A stretch of 64,000 nt of DNA from Caballeronia sp. dw_276 (GTDB taxonomy: Bacteria > Pseudomonadota > Gammaproteobacteria > Burkholderiales > Burkholderiaceae): the NCBI RefSeq assembly GCF_018449635.1, contig NZ_JAAVUV010000016.1, positions 1 to 64,000 on the forward strand, in the 5' to 3' direction. Position numbers and translations under genes: made by a program. The notes below the pieces were generated by a model. The model searched no databases and was not told the DNA's origin. It saw only the letters and a list, made by a program, of their open reading frames with translations. Shown here one piece after another: positions 26,360 to 35,502 of the stretch; the first letter of the stretch is position 1; each line of letters starts with the position of its first letter.

Positions 26360-27472
26360 ATGGATGATGATTCAAAGGCCGTCGCTTCAAAGTCAGCTTC
26401 AAAGCCTGTTTCCCGTCGCAAGTTTCTGGTCGATATGGCCGCTACAGCAGGTGCGCTTTCACTTTCGCAACTAGCGCTCGCGCAGCAAAAACCGCTCGTG
26501 CCCTTCAGTAACAAGAGCCTCGATTACTACTTCTTTGCGACGCAACAGGAAGCCGTGAAACGGGCGGTCGAGGCAAAGGGCTGGACCTTCCAGGCGGTCA
26601 ACGCGAACTTCAGCACCACGACCCAGCTCGAGCAATGGCAAAGCCTGCTGCTCAAGAATCCGGCTGCGATCATCGCCGATCCGATCGATAGTCAGGCTAT
26701 CGCAAGCGTGATCAAGAAGTACAACATGAAGAAGATTCCGGTCGGCATCATCGATACACCCGCGCTTGCCGGCGATGTCTCGATCACCGTCGACTTCGAC
26801 AATTACGCTGGCGGCGTGATGGCGGCCGAAGCCATCATTGCGGCGCTCAAGAAAAAGAATGGTTCGGCCAAGGGCACGGTGCTGAACTGCTACGGCGCGC
26901 TGCAATCGGTCGCGTGGCGCTTGCGCAAGGAAGGGCTCGAGGCGACGTTCAAGAAGTATCCCGACATCAAGCTGATCAGCCGACCGACTGAAGGGCTGCT
27001 CAAGAACATGCTGTCGGTAACGCTCGCCACGCTCTCGGAATATCCCGATCTCGACGCGGTCCATGCACCCAGCGATTCACCGGCGCGCGGCATTGTCACC
27101 GCGTTGCAGCAAAAAGGTAAGTGGAAGAAAGTTGGCGAGCAGGGCCATGTGATTTTCGTCAATATCGATGGTGAACCGGCCGCGCTGCAGTGGATCGGCG
27201 ACGGTTACATGGACGCGGTCGTATCGCAGGACCCGATTGCTTACGCGCAGATCACGGTCGAGATGCTCGACAAATACTCGCTAAAAGGCCAGCCCGTGCC
27301 GCTTGGGCCGTATCAGAACAGCCAGTACTTCTGGGAGAAGGCCGAGATCACGAAGTCCGTGACGGGTCCGAGTCTCGTGATCCAGCCTTTTGTCGTCGAT
27401 GGAAGCTCGGTCAAGGACAAGCGCCAGTGGGGCAACATCGCTTACAACGAATGGGGTCTGCGCTACAGCTGA
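26360..27472 (+). CDS. Sugar/polyol ABC transporter binding protein, Tat-type signal
   Basis: Periplasmic type I binding protein of 370 aa (RbsB-like fold, Peripla_BP_4). It has a clear twin-arginine signal: SRRKFLV at 18-24, then a hydrophobic stretch ending LALAQ near 42. Most sugar receptors of this class use Sec, so Tat export is unusual. Conserved blocks include AAIIADPIDSQAIASVIKKY and the second-lobe HAPSDSPARGI. ATG at 26360 behind GAGGAGA. First gene of the operon to 37696; the ligand is unknown, with pentitols or pentoses suggested by the enzymes that follow. Confidence 0.85.
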   Translation: MDDDSKAVASKSASKPVSRRKFLVDMAATAGALSLSQLALAQQKPLVPFSNKSLDYYFFATQQEAVKRAVEAKGWTFQAVNANFSTTTQLEQWQSLLLKNPAAIIADPIDSQAIASVIKKYNMKKIPVGIIDTPALAGDVSITVDFDNYAGGVMAAEAIIAALKKKNGSAKGTVLNCYGALQSVAWRLRKEGLEATFKKYPDIKLISRPTEGLLKNMLSVTLATLSEYPDLDAVHAPSDSPARGIVTALQQKGKWKKVGEQGHVIFVNIDGEPAALQWIGDGYMDAVVSQDPIAYAQITVEMLDKYSLKGQPVPLGPYQNSQYFWEKAEITKSVTGPSLVIQPFVVDGSSVKDKRQWGNIAYNEWGLRYS

Positions 27473-27550
27473 GCCACCGGCCTGGCGCATGTTTGAGTCT
27501 TCCGGTCCGCGTCACGGCGTGGACCGGTAACAGCAACCGGATGGTCGGAC

Positions 27551-29083
27551 ATGGCAGATACCAGCAGCACGGAATACATTCTCAGGACCCGCGACATCGT
27601 GAAGCGATACAAGGCGGTCGTCGCGCTCGATCGCGTGTCGGTCAACATCCGCCGCGGCACGATTCACGGCCTGCTCGGGGAAAACGGTGCGGGCAAATCC
27701 ACGCTTGTCGGGCTGATTTCGGGCTTGATATCGCCGACGGAAGGCACTATTGAATTCGCGGGCGAAGAGGTCCAGGGCTTCGACGTCAAGCAGATGGAAG
27801 CGCGGGGCGTGTTCCTCGTCACGCAAGAGCCGATGATCGTCGAGTCCATGTCGGTCGCCGACAACCTGATGCTCGGACATTGGCCCGTGAAGCGCGGCTT
27901 CACCAAGACGGTCGATCAGCGTGCACTGATGGCGAACGCGGTAAAAGCGCTGGAAGGCACCGGGCTCGACCCGCGCATGTCCGCGCGCGAACTCTCGGCG
28001 GTCGCCAAGCGCAAGCTGAACATTCTTCGTGCGCTGTATAGCGGCGGCAAGCTGCTGATCCTCGATGAACCTACCGCTGCGCTCACGCTTGCGGACCGCG
28101 ATCACCTCTTCAGCTTCATGCAAAGCCTGAAGGCACAAGGCGTGAGTTTCGTGTTCATCTCGCACTACAACGAAGAGATCCTGAGCATCTGCGACGGCGT
28201 GACCGTGCTGCGTAACGGGCGGCTCGCGGGGGAGATGGACAATCTCGACGGTATCGATTCGGATGCGTTGTCGGAGCTTGTGATCGGGCGCGACGTGCCG
28301 TTGTTTCACCGGACGCGTGGTGAGCGTGAGACTTCGAGTGATGCATCCTGGCAGGTCAGCGGACTCGAAGCACGCAACATCAATATCGATTCATTCAGCA
28401 TCAAGCCCGGCGAGATTGTCGGCTTTGCGGGCTTGCCGGGCTCCGGCGCGAAGGAGTTCGGCCTCGCGTTGTTTGGGCTTAATCGTGCAATCCGTGGCCG
28501 CATCAAACATGACGGTCGTGAGATGGATTTTCCCGATCATCCGCAGACGGCGTTTGCGAACGGCATCGCGTATTTATCCGATGACCGGCATCGCGATGGA
28601 CTCGTCGGCCTGCAAAGCATTGCGCAGAACATCACCATGTCGAGCCTGGCGAAGGTATCGAAGGCGGGCGTGATCGATGCACCCGCCGAGCGTTCCGTAG
28701 TCAAGCGCTACTTCGAACATCTTCGGGTCAAGGCGGCGACGCCGAAAGTGCTGCTCGGCACGTTGAGCGGCGGCAACCAGCAGAAGGTGTGTCTTGGTCG
28801 CGTGCTCGCCACGGACCCCAAGCTCCTGATCCTCGATGAACCCACGCGCGGTATCGACGTAGGCGTGAAAGAGGAGGTCCACCGCATCATCGATGCCCTT
28901 ACGCGCGAAGGCTTGAGCGTGATCGTGATCACGAGCGACCTCGACGAGATGGTGCGGATGGTGGATCGCGTCTGCGTGTTCGTGGATGGCCAGGTGAGTC
29001 ACGAATACACCGGCGCGGACATCGATAAAGACACTATCCTGCAGTCGGCATTCGGCGCCGCCAGCAGCGCACTTACACACTAA
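27551..29083 (+). CDS. Sugar ABC transporter ATP-binding protein
   Basis: RbsA-type double ATPase, 510 aa. N-terminal Walker [10 protein letters not shown] is intact (about 44-52) and Walker B is LLILDEPTAAL, but the first signature motif is LSAVAKRK where LSxGxxQ is expected. The C-terminal domain has a degenerate Walker A (GLPGSGAKEF), canonical signature LSGGNQQK and [10 protein letters not shown]. Partner of the following permease. The altered first signature could make the ATPase cycle asymmetric. Confidence 0.88.
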   Translation: MADTSSTEYILRTRDIVKRYKAVVALDRVSVNIRRGTIHGLLGENGAGKSTLVGLISGLISPTEGTIEFAGEEVQGFDVKQMEARGVFLVTQEPMIVESMSVADNLMLGHWPVKRGFTKTVDQRALMANAVKALEGTGLDPRMSARELSAVAKRKLNILRALYSGGKLLILDEPTAALTLADRDHLFSFMQSLKAQGVSFVFISHYNEEILSICDGVTVLRNGRLAGEMDNLDGIDSDALSELVIGRDVPLFHRTRGERETSSDASWQVSGLEARNINIDSFSIKPGEIVGFAGLPGSGAKEFGLALFGLNRAIRGRIKHDGREMDFPDHPQTAFANGIAYLSDDRHRDGLVGLQSIAQNITMSSLAKVSKAGVIDAPAERSVVKRYFEHLRVKAATPKVLLGTLSGGNQQKVCLGRVLATDPKLLILDEPTRGIDVGVKEEVHRIIDALTREGLSVIVITSDLDEMVRMVDRVCVFVDGQVSHEYTGADIDKDTILQSAFGAASSALTH

Positions 29084-29100
29084 AACCCAGGAGACGGATC

Positions 29101-30114
29101 ATGCAACAGAGGAGCAACATCTCCGCAAGCGTCCCGCCATCGGCGCCGGTCACAGCGGCCAAGCGGCCCGCGAAAAACAGCGTGCAATGGCTGTTCCAGA
29201 ATGTGGTGTGGCTGTGGCTTGCCGCCCTCGTGATCGTATTCGGCGTGCTCAATCCGTTCTTCTTCACGGTCTCCAACCTGCAGAACGTGCTTGTGCAGGC
29301 GACCGTGCTCGGGCTGCTTGCGCTGGCGGTATCGTTGCCGTTGATGGTCGCGGAGATCGATTTGTCGATAGCGAGCAACATGGGATTTTCGGCGGCAATC
29401 GGCGCGATCATCAGCACGCGCCTTGGCATGTCGCCAGCGATCGGCGTGCCGCTTGGAATTGCTGCGGCGACGGCTATCGGTTTCTTCAACGGCCTGTGTG
29501 TCACGCGCTTGCGGATGGTCTCGCTGATCCAGACGCTCGCCGTGATGATCGTATTGCAAGGCTCGCTGCTCGCGGTCACGCAAGGCAACACCATCTCGGA
29601 CATGCCCAACAGCTTCATCTGGATCGGGCAATACACCATCGGCAACTGGCCGGTCATGCCGGTCGTGTTCCTGGTTGCGCTGATCGGCATGGGTTTCATG
29701 TTGCGCAAGACGGTGCTCGGCCGAAGCCTTTACGCGACCGGCGGCAACGCGCTCGCAGCGAATTCAGCCGGTATTCGCGTGAACCGCGTGAAGGTCATCG
29801 CGTTCACGTTGTCAGGCTTTCTTTCCGGCGTCGCGGGTTATTTGCTTGCCGCGTGGCAAATGGCGATCACGTCGGACCAAGGCGAAGGATTTTTGCTTTA
29901 CGCGATTGCCGCGCCGATCATCGGCGGGGTCAGCGTGTTCGGCGGACGCGGCGGCGCGGCGGGGATCCTCGGCGGCGTCCTGTTGCTGACGGTGATTCAC
30001 GTGGGGCTTGCGATTACGTCGGTGCCATCTTTCTACGTGCAGATGATCGGCGGCGTGCTCATCTTTATCGCCGTGGCGGTCGATGCCATTCGCGTGAACT
30101 TCGTCGCGCAATGA
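29101..30114 (+). CDS. Sugar ABC transporter permease (RbsC-like)
   Basis: Inner-membrane permease of 337 aa, BPD_transp_2 family. A basic N-terminal tail (about 30 residues) is followed by hydrophobic segments; the family signature VAEIDLSIASNMGFSAA lies near residue 83-100 and LYAIAAPIIGGVSVFGGRGG near 265-285. 17 bases after the ATPase stop with AGGAGAC upstream. Homodimerises to make the channel for the preceding ATPase. Confidence 0.9.
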   Translation: MQQRSNISASVPPSAPVTAAKRPAKNSVQWLFQNVVWLWLAALVIVFGVLNPFFFTVSNLQNVLVQATVLGLLALAVSLPLMVAEIDLSIASNMGFSAAIGAIISTRLGMSPAIGVPLGIAAATAIGFFNGLCVTRLRMVSLIQTLAVMIVLQGSLLAVTQGNTISDMPNSFIWIGQYTIGNWPVMPVVFLVALIGMGFMLRKTVLGRSLYATGGNALAANSAGIRVNRVKVIAFTLSGFLSGVAGYLLAAWQMAITSDQGEGFLLYAIAAPIIGGVSVFGGRGGAAGILGGVLLLTVIHVGLAITSVPSFYVQMIGGVLIFIAVAVDAIRVNFVAQ

Positions 30115-30148
30115 GCCGGCTCAACGTACTTTCCAGGCATTCAACGAC

Positions 30149-31594
30149 ATGACCGATCCAAGACAGTGCGAGATGTACATTGACGGCCGCTTCAGCAACA
30201 GCGGCGCGACCGAATGGCTCGACGTGATGAACCCGGGCACGGAAAAGGTCATCGCGCGCGCGCCGGATGCACGTGCTGAAGTTGTCGATGCCGCCGTGGC
30301 CGCCGCCAAAAAAGCCTGGCAAACATGGCGATGGACCAACCCGTTCGAGCGCTCGCAAATCCTGCATGCGATCGGCGATAAAGTCGCGCAAGCCGAACGC
30401 CGCATCGCCACGGCGATCACCGAAGAGATGGGCAAGCCGCTCGGCGAAGCGCGCGGCGAAGCGAAGAAACTCGCGAAGGCGTTCCACTACTACGCGGAAG
30501 AAGCGGTACGTGTGTTCGGCAGCACCATCCCGAATGAGGACGAAGGGTTCATCAGCATTGTCGAGAAGGAACCTGTGGGCGTGGTCGGGGCAATTGCGCC
30601 GTGGAATTATCCGGTCGAACTGATTGGATGGAAACTCGCGGCGGCGCTGGCGGCGGGCTGCACGATTGTTGTGAAGCCATCGGAATACACGCCATCGAGC
30701 GCGCAGGAATTGTTTCGATGCCTGGACGAAGCCGGATTGCCGCCGGGCGTTGCGAATCTTGTCATGGGCGCGCGCGAAACGGGGCGTCTGCTGGTCGGTC
30801 ATCCCGACATCGATAAAGTCGCGTTCACCGGATCGCAAGCGGCCGGCGAGGATATCTACCGGACGGTGCGCGGTATCACGCCGCTTTCGCTGGAGCTTGG
30901 CGGAAGCTGTCCGTTGATCGTGACGGGGCACGCGGATATAGAACGTGCGGTCGCAGGCACGTTGCGCCGCGCGTTTCGCAATGCCGGGCAAATTTGTATA
31001 TCGATCAATCGCGCTTATGTGCACGAGTCGGTCTATGGGCGCTTCATCGAGCAACTGGCGGCGGGCGCGCGCGGCCTCGTTGTCGCGGACGGTCTTCAAC
31101 GCGAAGACGCCGATGTCGGCCCTATGACAACCCGCGCGGGCGTGGCAAAAGTCGAGCGTCACGTCGCCGATGCACGCGAACGCGGCGCGCAGATCCTGTG
31201 CGGCGGCGGACGTCCGGATGGCGCAACGCGTGGTCTCTTTTACGCGCCGACGGTTATCGCCGATTGCAGGCCCGATATGCTGGTAATGCACGAAGAGACC
31301 TTCGGGCCGGTGATTGGCGTGGCGCCGTATCGTTCGCTCGATGACGCCATCGCCGAAGCAAACGGCACGCCTTCGGGCCTTGCGGCCTACGCGTACACGG
31401 AAAACATCAAGGAGAGCTTCACGCTGAGCAAGCGGCTCGACTTCGGCAACGTATCGATCAATCACGTCGATGCCGGCATCATGAACGCGCCTTACGGCGG
31501 CCGCAAGCAAAGTGGCTCGGGCTATGAGCACGGGCACGAAGGCATGGAAGGCTACCTGCATCTCAAGCACGTGCGGCTTCGGCACGGCGCATGA
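30149..31594 (+). CDS. NAD(P)-dependent aldehyde dehydrogenase
   Basis: 481 aa, standard ALDH length. Catalytic nucleophile C283 (GQICISINR) and general base E249 (LELGGSCP) are in place, and the cofactor block PWNYPVELIGWK and VAFTGSQAAG are present. It resembles succinate-semialdehyde and glycolaldehyde dehydrogenases; substrate cannot be fixed from sequence. Its TGA overlaps the ATG of the kinase by four bases (ATGA), so it belongs to the sugar operon. A role oxidising a C2 or C5 aldehyde made in the pathway fits the neighbours. Confidence 0.86.
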   Translation: MTDPRQCEMYIDGRFSNSGATEWLDVMNPGTEKVIARAPDARAEVVDAAVAAAKKAWQTWRWTNPFERSQILHAIGDKVAQAERRIATAITEEMGKPLGEARGEAKKLAKAFHYYAEEAVRVFGSTIPNEDEGFISIVEKEPVGVVGAIAPWNYPVELIGWKLAAALAAGCTIVVKPSEYTPSSAQELFRCLDEAGLPPGVANLVMGARETGRLLVGHPDIDKVAFTGSQAAGEDIYRTVRGITPLSLELGGSCPLIVTGHADIERAVAGTLRRAFRNAGQICISINRAYVHESVYGRFIEQLAAGARGLVVADGLQREDADVGPMTTRAGVAKVERHVADARERGAQILCGGGRPDGATRGLFYAPTVIADCRPDMLVMHEETFGPVIGVAPYRSLDDAIAEANGTPSGLAAYAYTENIKESFTLSKRLDFGNVSINHVDAGIMNAPYGGRKQSGSGYEHGHEGMEGYLHLKHVRLRHGA

Positions 31595-33174
31595 CGGGGA
31601 CGTCGATGGAACGTTATCTTCTCGGCATCGATATTGGCACCTCCGCTTGCAAGGTGATTGCCGTCGACAGCCGCGGCCAGGTGGCCGCGAAAGCCACGGG
31701 CGATTATCCGGTCATGAGCTTGCGTCCAGGCTGGGCCGAGCAGGACCCCGAGTACTGGTGGCGTGCGGCGGACAAGGCCGTGACAGACGTGCTTGCACGT
31801 TTGCCCGACCGGCGCGCGGTGCAGGGTATTGGCCTGAGCGGTCAGATGCACGGTCTGATCGCGCTCGATAAAAACGACAACGTCCTGCGTCCCGCGATCC
31901 TCTGGTGCGACCAGCGCGCAGCGCCCTATTGCGATGAAATCACCGCGAAGGCAGGCGGTTTGCAGGGCTTGCTCGAACTTGTACAGAATCGCATGCTGCC
32001 GGGTTTCACGGCGGGCAAGCTGCTGTGGATGCGCGAGCACGAACCCGAGCTGTTCGCGCGCTTGCATCGCATGCTCAACCCGAAGGATTACTTGCGCCTG
32101 CGGCTGACGGGCGAGCACGTGACGGATGTATCGGATGCATCGGGCACGGGACTTTTCGATGTCCGCAACCGCCGGTGGTCGAAACCGCTGATGCGTTTGC
32201 TTGACCTGCCGGAAAGCATCTTGCCCGGGGTCGTGGAGTCATCGGACAGGGCGGGCGTTCTGTTGCCTGAACTCGCCACGCGATGGGGCTTGCAGCCCGC
32301 CACGCCGGTTTTTGGTGGCGGTGGCGATTCGGTGATCCAGACTACATCGATGGGAGTAATCGACAGCGGACCGCTCGGTGTGACGCTTGGAACGGCGGGG
32401 ATCGTTGCGGGCGGGATGCGTTCGTGTCCGGTCCCGACCGGTCAGTTGCAGATCTCGTGCGGCAACGCACCCGGACGCTGGCATGTGATGGGCGTGACGC
32501 TCACCGCAGGCGGCGCATTCGAGTGGTTGAAACAGGCTTTGGCAGGCGTATCGCCGGCAACGGCCACGCTGAGCTTCGAACGCATGATATCGATGGCGCG
32601 CGAAGCGCCCGCCGGTTCCGGTGGCCTTTTATTCCTGCCTTACCTGCTGGGCGAGCGCTGCCCGCACGTTGCCGCCGACGGTCGCGCCGCGTGGATCGGC
32701 CTGACATCCATGCACGGCGCCCCGCATCTCGTGCGCAGCGTCATGGAAGGCGTACTGCTGAATATCCGTACAATCGCGGCGCTGTGTGTATCGTCGGGAC
32801 TGGCTTGCGATGAGATCCGCGCATCCGGCGGCGCGATGAGCGAGCCGTTCTGGTCGCAACTTCTCGCCGACGTGCTGCAGCGCGAAGTCACGACCGTCAC
32901 GGGCGCAGCCGAGGGCGGCGCGTATGGTGCGGTGCTTGCGGCGGGCGTGGGCAGCGGCTGGTGGTCGACTCTCGATGAAGCCGTCGCCACGCTCGAAGTG
33001 ACGAGCCGCACCGCGCCCGATCGCGCGCTCGATTCGCTCTATGCGGCGCGCTTCAACACGTTCCGCGGCCTCTACGACGCCCTGCAACCCGTCGTTGCGC
33101 AGATCGCGGCGGAGACCGCTCAAACGAATACAAATGTCCCCTTGCAACCGACTTCTTCGATCGAGGCAACATGA
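31591..33174 (+). CDS. xylB: Xylulokinase-like FGGY carbohydrate kinase
   Basis: Cytoplasmic sugar kinase of 527 aa. Motifs: GIDIGTSACKVIAVD at the N-terminus (phosphate 1), GLSGQMHGLIALD (typical of xylulokinases), catalytic Asp in GGGGDSVIQT, VTLGTAGIVAGG, and LPYLLGERCPH. XylB-type enzymes phosphorylate D-xylulose at O5; related enzymes act on D-ribulose. Starts inside the ALDH stop and its own stop overlaps the next ATG (ATGA). A poorly conserved C-terminal tail of about 20 residues follows the last helix. Confidence 0.8.
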   Translation: MTGTSMERYLLGIDIGTSACKVIAVDSRGQVAAKATGDYPVMSLRPGWAEQDPEYWWRAADKAVTDVLARLPDRRAVQGIGLSGQMHGLIALDKNDNVLRPAILWCDQRAAPYCDEITAKAGGLQGLLELVQNRMLPGFTAGKLLWMREHEPELFARLHRMLNPKDYLRLRLTGEHVTDVSDASGTGLFDVRNRRWSKPLMRLLDLPESILPGVVESSDRAGVLLPELATRWGLQPATPVFGGGGDSVIQTTSMGVIDSGPLGVTLGTAGIVAGGMRSCPVPTGQLQISCGNAPGRWHVMGVTLTAGGAFEWLKQALAGVSPATATLSFERMISMAREAPAGSGGLLFLPYLLGERCPHVAADGRAAWIGLTSMHGAPHLVRSVMEGVLLNIRTIAALCVSSGLACDEIRASGGAMSEPFWSQLLADVLQREVTTVTGAAEGGAYGAVLAAGVGSGWWSTLDEAVATLEVTSRTAPDRALDSLYAARFNTFRGLYDALQPVVAQIAAETAQTNTNVPLQPTSSIEAT

Positions 33175-33893
33175 CAACAACTGACGCCGCCCTTTCTGCC
33201 GGCACGCGGGTCGCCGGCATCGTCTTCGATCTCGACGGCACGCTAGTCGATACCGCACCGGACATCACGAGCGCCGTCAATCGCATGCTCGCGACGCGCG
33301 GCCTGCCGCCGCAAGAGGTCCGCTTCGTCGAACAGTTCATTGGCGAAGGATCGTATGGCCTGATCGACAAGCTTTATAAAGGGCTTGGACTCACGCTCGA
33401 TCAAGCGCGTGTCGCCGCTGATGTCGAAACTTATCTCACGCTTTACAAGCAGCATCCGGTCGAACATTCGACGGTGTACCAGGACGCGCTGCATGCCATT
33501 CCGGCGCTACAAGCTGCGGGTATTGCGCTTGGCGTGTGCACGAACAAGGCGCAATTCCTGGCCGAAGCCGTGCTGAATCATTTCGATCTGGAACGGTACT
33601 TCACGTCGATAGTCGGCGGCGATACCTTGCCCGAACGCAAGCCTCATCCGCGGCATTTGCTGGTCACATTGGAACGCATGAACGTGAGGCCGGATCAGGC
33701 GCTTTACATCGGCGATACGAGCATCGATGCGCAATGCGCGCGCGATGCCAACGTGCGGTGTTTCATCGTCAATTGGGGAACGGGGCCGGCGGTGGACGTG
33801 CCTTCTTCATCAAGGCTTGCGGCTTTTGTCGATCTGCTTGCCATCAGTGCCGCGCCCGCCGACGCGATTCTTCGGGAGCCCAATGAGAAATGA
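33171..33893 (+). CDS. HAD phosphatase, phosphoglycolate phosphatase-like
   Basis: Cytoplasmic HAD hydrolase of 240 aa. Motif I FDLDGTLVDTAPDI carries the nucleophile Asp and acid Asp; motif II is GVCTNK, motif III Lys in ERKPHPRHL, motif IV GDTSIDAQCARDA. The cap and length fit Gph, which removes phosphate from 2-phosphoglycolate. Coupled to the kinase by a four-base overlap and overlapping the RpiR gene by 11 bases. It may instead dephosphorylate a misphosphorylated sugar made by the kinase (a repair role). Confidence 0.8.
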   Translation: MTTTDAALSAGTRVAGIVFDLDGTLVDTAPDITSAVNRMLATRGLPPQEVRFVEQFIGEGSYGLIDKLYKGLGLTLDQARVAADVETYLTLYKQHPVEHSTVYQDALHAIPALQAAGIALGVCTNKAQFLAEAVLNHFDLERYFTSIVGGDTLPERKPHPRHLLVTLERMNVRPDQALYIGDTSIDAQCARDANVRCFIVNWGTGPAVDVPSSSRLAAFVDLLAISAAPADAILREPNEK

Positions 33894-34728
33894 CCTCTTG
33901 CGCCGGATTGCGCTCGAACGTCCCGAGCTGACGGGCGCGAGTTCGCGCATAGCCGACGTCTTGCTGAACTCACCTGAAGCTGTGCTCAAGATGAGCATGG
34001 CGGAGTTGTCGCTAGCCGCGCAAACGAGCGATCCGACGGTCGTGCGTTTCTTCCGCCGGCTTGATTGCGCCGATTATCAGGACTTCAAGGTGCAACTCGG
34101 CCAAGGCCTGATTCCGCAAGCGCCGTTCGAATATGAATCGATCACCGATGCCGACACGCCTGAAAGCGTTTGCGGCAAGATCATCACGAACTCATTGCAC
34201 GCAATTCAGCGCTTTAATTCGGATGTTCAGGCGGCAGCCATTGATGAGGCGGCGAGCCGTCTTATCGATGCAAAGGGGATCTTCCTCTTCGGTCTCGGCA
34301 TCTCGGAGACCATCGCATTCGATGCCGAACATAAATTCTTCCGCTTAGGGCTGCATTGCCGTGTCGTCCTTGATTCGCAGAAGCAATTGTTACTTGCGCC
34401 GACCTTGCGCGACGATGAAGTCGCCGTGTTCTTCTCGCATTCCGGTTCGACCAAGGCGCTCGTGATGGCCGCGGGCATGGCGCGGCGCAATGGTGCGGTG
34501 ACCATCGCCATTTGCGCGCCGGGATCGCGTCTCGCGCAAACGTGTGACCTCGCCATCGGCGTGCCGGCTTACGAGAACACCGAGCTTTACACGCCGCTCA
34601 CCGCGCGCATCAACCATCTGCTGGTGGTCAATATGCTCGTAGCAATGCTCGGGCTTCGGCAAGGCCGCAAACTCCCCGATAACCTCGCGGCACTCGACCC
34701 GTGGTTCACCGACAAATTCATGGATTGA
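33883..34728 (+). CDS. RpiR-family transcriptional regulator
   Basis: 281 aa. N-terminal HTH_6 domain (about 1-77: SRIADVLLNSPEAVLKMSMAELSLAAQTSDPTVVRFFRRL) and C-terminal SIS sugar-phosphate-binding domain (about 110-255; FLFGLGISETIAFDAEHKFF, VAVFFSHSGSTKALV). The ATG at 33883 lies within the end of the HAD gene, with a GGGAG site upstream. It probably senses a phosphosugar from the pathway and controls this operon; dyads upstream of 26360 are candidate sites. Being inside the operon it regulates implies autoregulation. Confidence 0.87.
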   Translation: MRNDLLRRIALERPELTGASSRIADVLLNSPEAVLKMSMAELSLAAQTSDPTVVRFFRRLDCADYQDFKVQLGQGLIPQAPFEYESITDADTPESVCGKIITNSLHAIQRFNSDVQAAAIDEAASRLIDAKGIFLFGLGISETIAFDAEHKFFRLGLHCRVVLDSQKQLLLAPTLRDDEVAVFFSHSGSTKALVMAAGMARRNGAVTIAICAPGSRLAQTCDLAIGVPAYENTELYTPLTARINHLLVVNMLVAMLGLRQGRKLPDNLAALDPWFTDKFMD

Positions 34729-34744
34729 TTGAAAGGAGACATAC

Positions 34745-35500
34745 ATGGGCACGCATATCGAACCGGGTTACGCCACGATGAAACCGGCATCGGCACAGGA
34801 CGAAGCGAAACTGGCTTCGGGCATCAAGGCAATTGATCATTATCTGCGTCCGGGCATGAAGGTCGGGCTCGGCTCGGGCACGACATCGCACTGGTTCGTG
34901 CGGGCGCTGGCGGCGCGTGTTGAAAAGGGCTTCGAGGTCGTGGGCGTACCTACGTCCAACGCAACGCGCGAACTGGCGCTCGAACTTGGCGTACCTTTGA
35001 CCGATCTCGGCACGATCGATCAGCTCGATGTCACCATCGACGGCGCCGATGAAATCGATCATCAAGGCAGCATGATCAAAGGCGGCGGAGCGTGTCTGCT
35101 GTGGGAAAAGATCGTGGCCGCTGCATCTAAGAAAATGGTCGCCGTTGTCGACGATAAAAAAGTATTCGAGCGTCTCGGCCGCTTCCCGTTGCCCGTTGAA
35201 GTGATTCCATTCGGATGGCAAAGCACGGAACGGCTGCTGCGCGAATTGTTCGTCAACGCCGGTTTCGATAAAAGCGTGCGCATCACCACGCGCATGAAAA
35301 ATGGTGAACGTTTGCTGACCGACAGCGGCAATTTCATCCTCGATTGCCACCTCGAAGCCATCGCCGATCCGCTCTCGCTCGCCCCGCGTTTCAACGCGAT
35401 TCCCGGCGTGGTGGAAAACGGCTTGTTCGTGGGCATTGCAAGCGAGATGATCGTCGGCCATGCGGATGGCAGCGCCGACATCGTCGTAATCCGGTCGTGA
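34745..35500 (+). CDS. rpiA: Ribose-5-phosphate isomerase A
   Basis: Interconverts ribose 5-phosphate and ribulose 5-phosphate; 251 aa. Family blocks are intact: GLGSGTTSHWFVRAL, TSNATRELALELGVPL, TIDGADEID, IKGGGACLLWEKIVA (catalytic region) and VENGLFVG. GAAAGGAGA ribosome site upstream. A housekeeping rpiA is likely elsewhere, so this copy probably serves the operon, linking ribulose-5-P made from a pentulose to the pentose phosphate pathway. Confidence 0.93.
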   Translation: MGTHIEPGYATMKPASAQDEAKLASGIKAIDHYLRPGMKVGLGSGTTSHWFVRALAARVEKGFEVVGVPTSNATRELALELGVPLTDLGTIDQLDVTIDGADEIDHQGSMIKGGGACLLWEKIVAAASKKMVAVVDDKKVFERLGRFPLPVEVIPFGWQSTERLLRELFVNAGFDKSVRITTRMKNGERLLTDSGNFILDCHLEAIADPLSLAPRFNAIPGVVENGLFVGIASEMIVGHADGSADIVVIRS

Positions 35501-35502
35501 TC

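Noticed and set aside
30065-31585. 506-residue open frame on the minus strand
   Set aside because: It is antisense to the aldehyde dehydrogenase gene; composition is Arg/His-rich and shows no family motif. High GC makes long shadow frames common.
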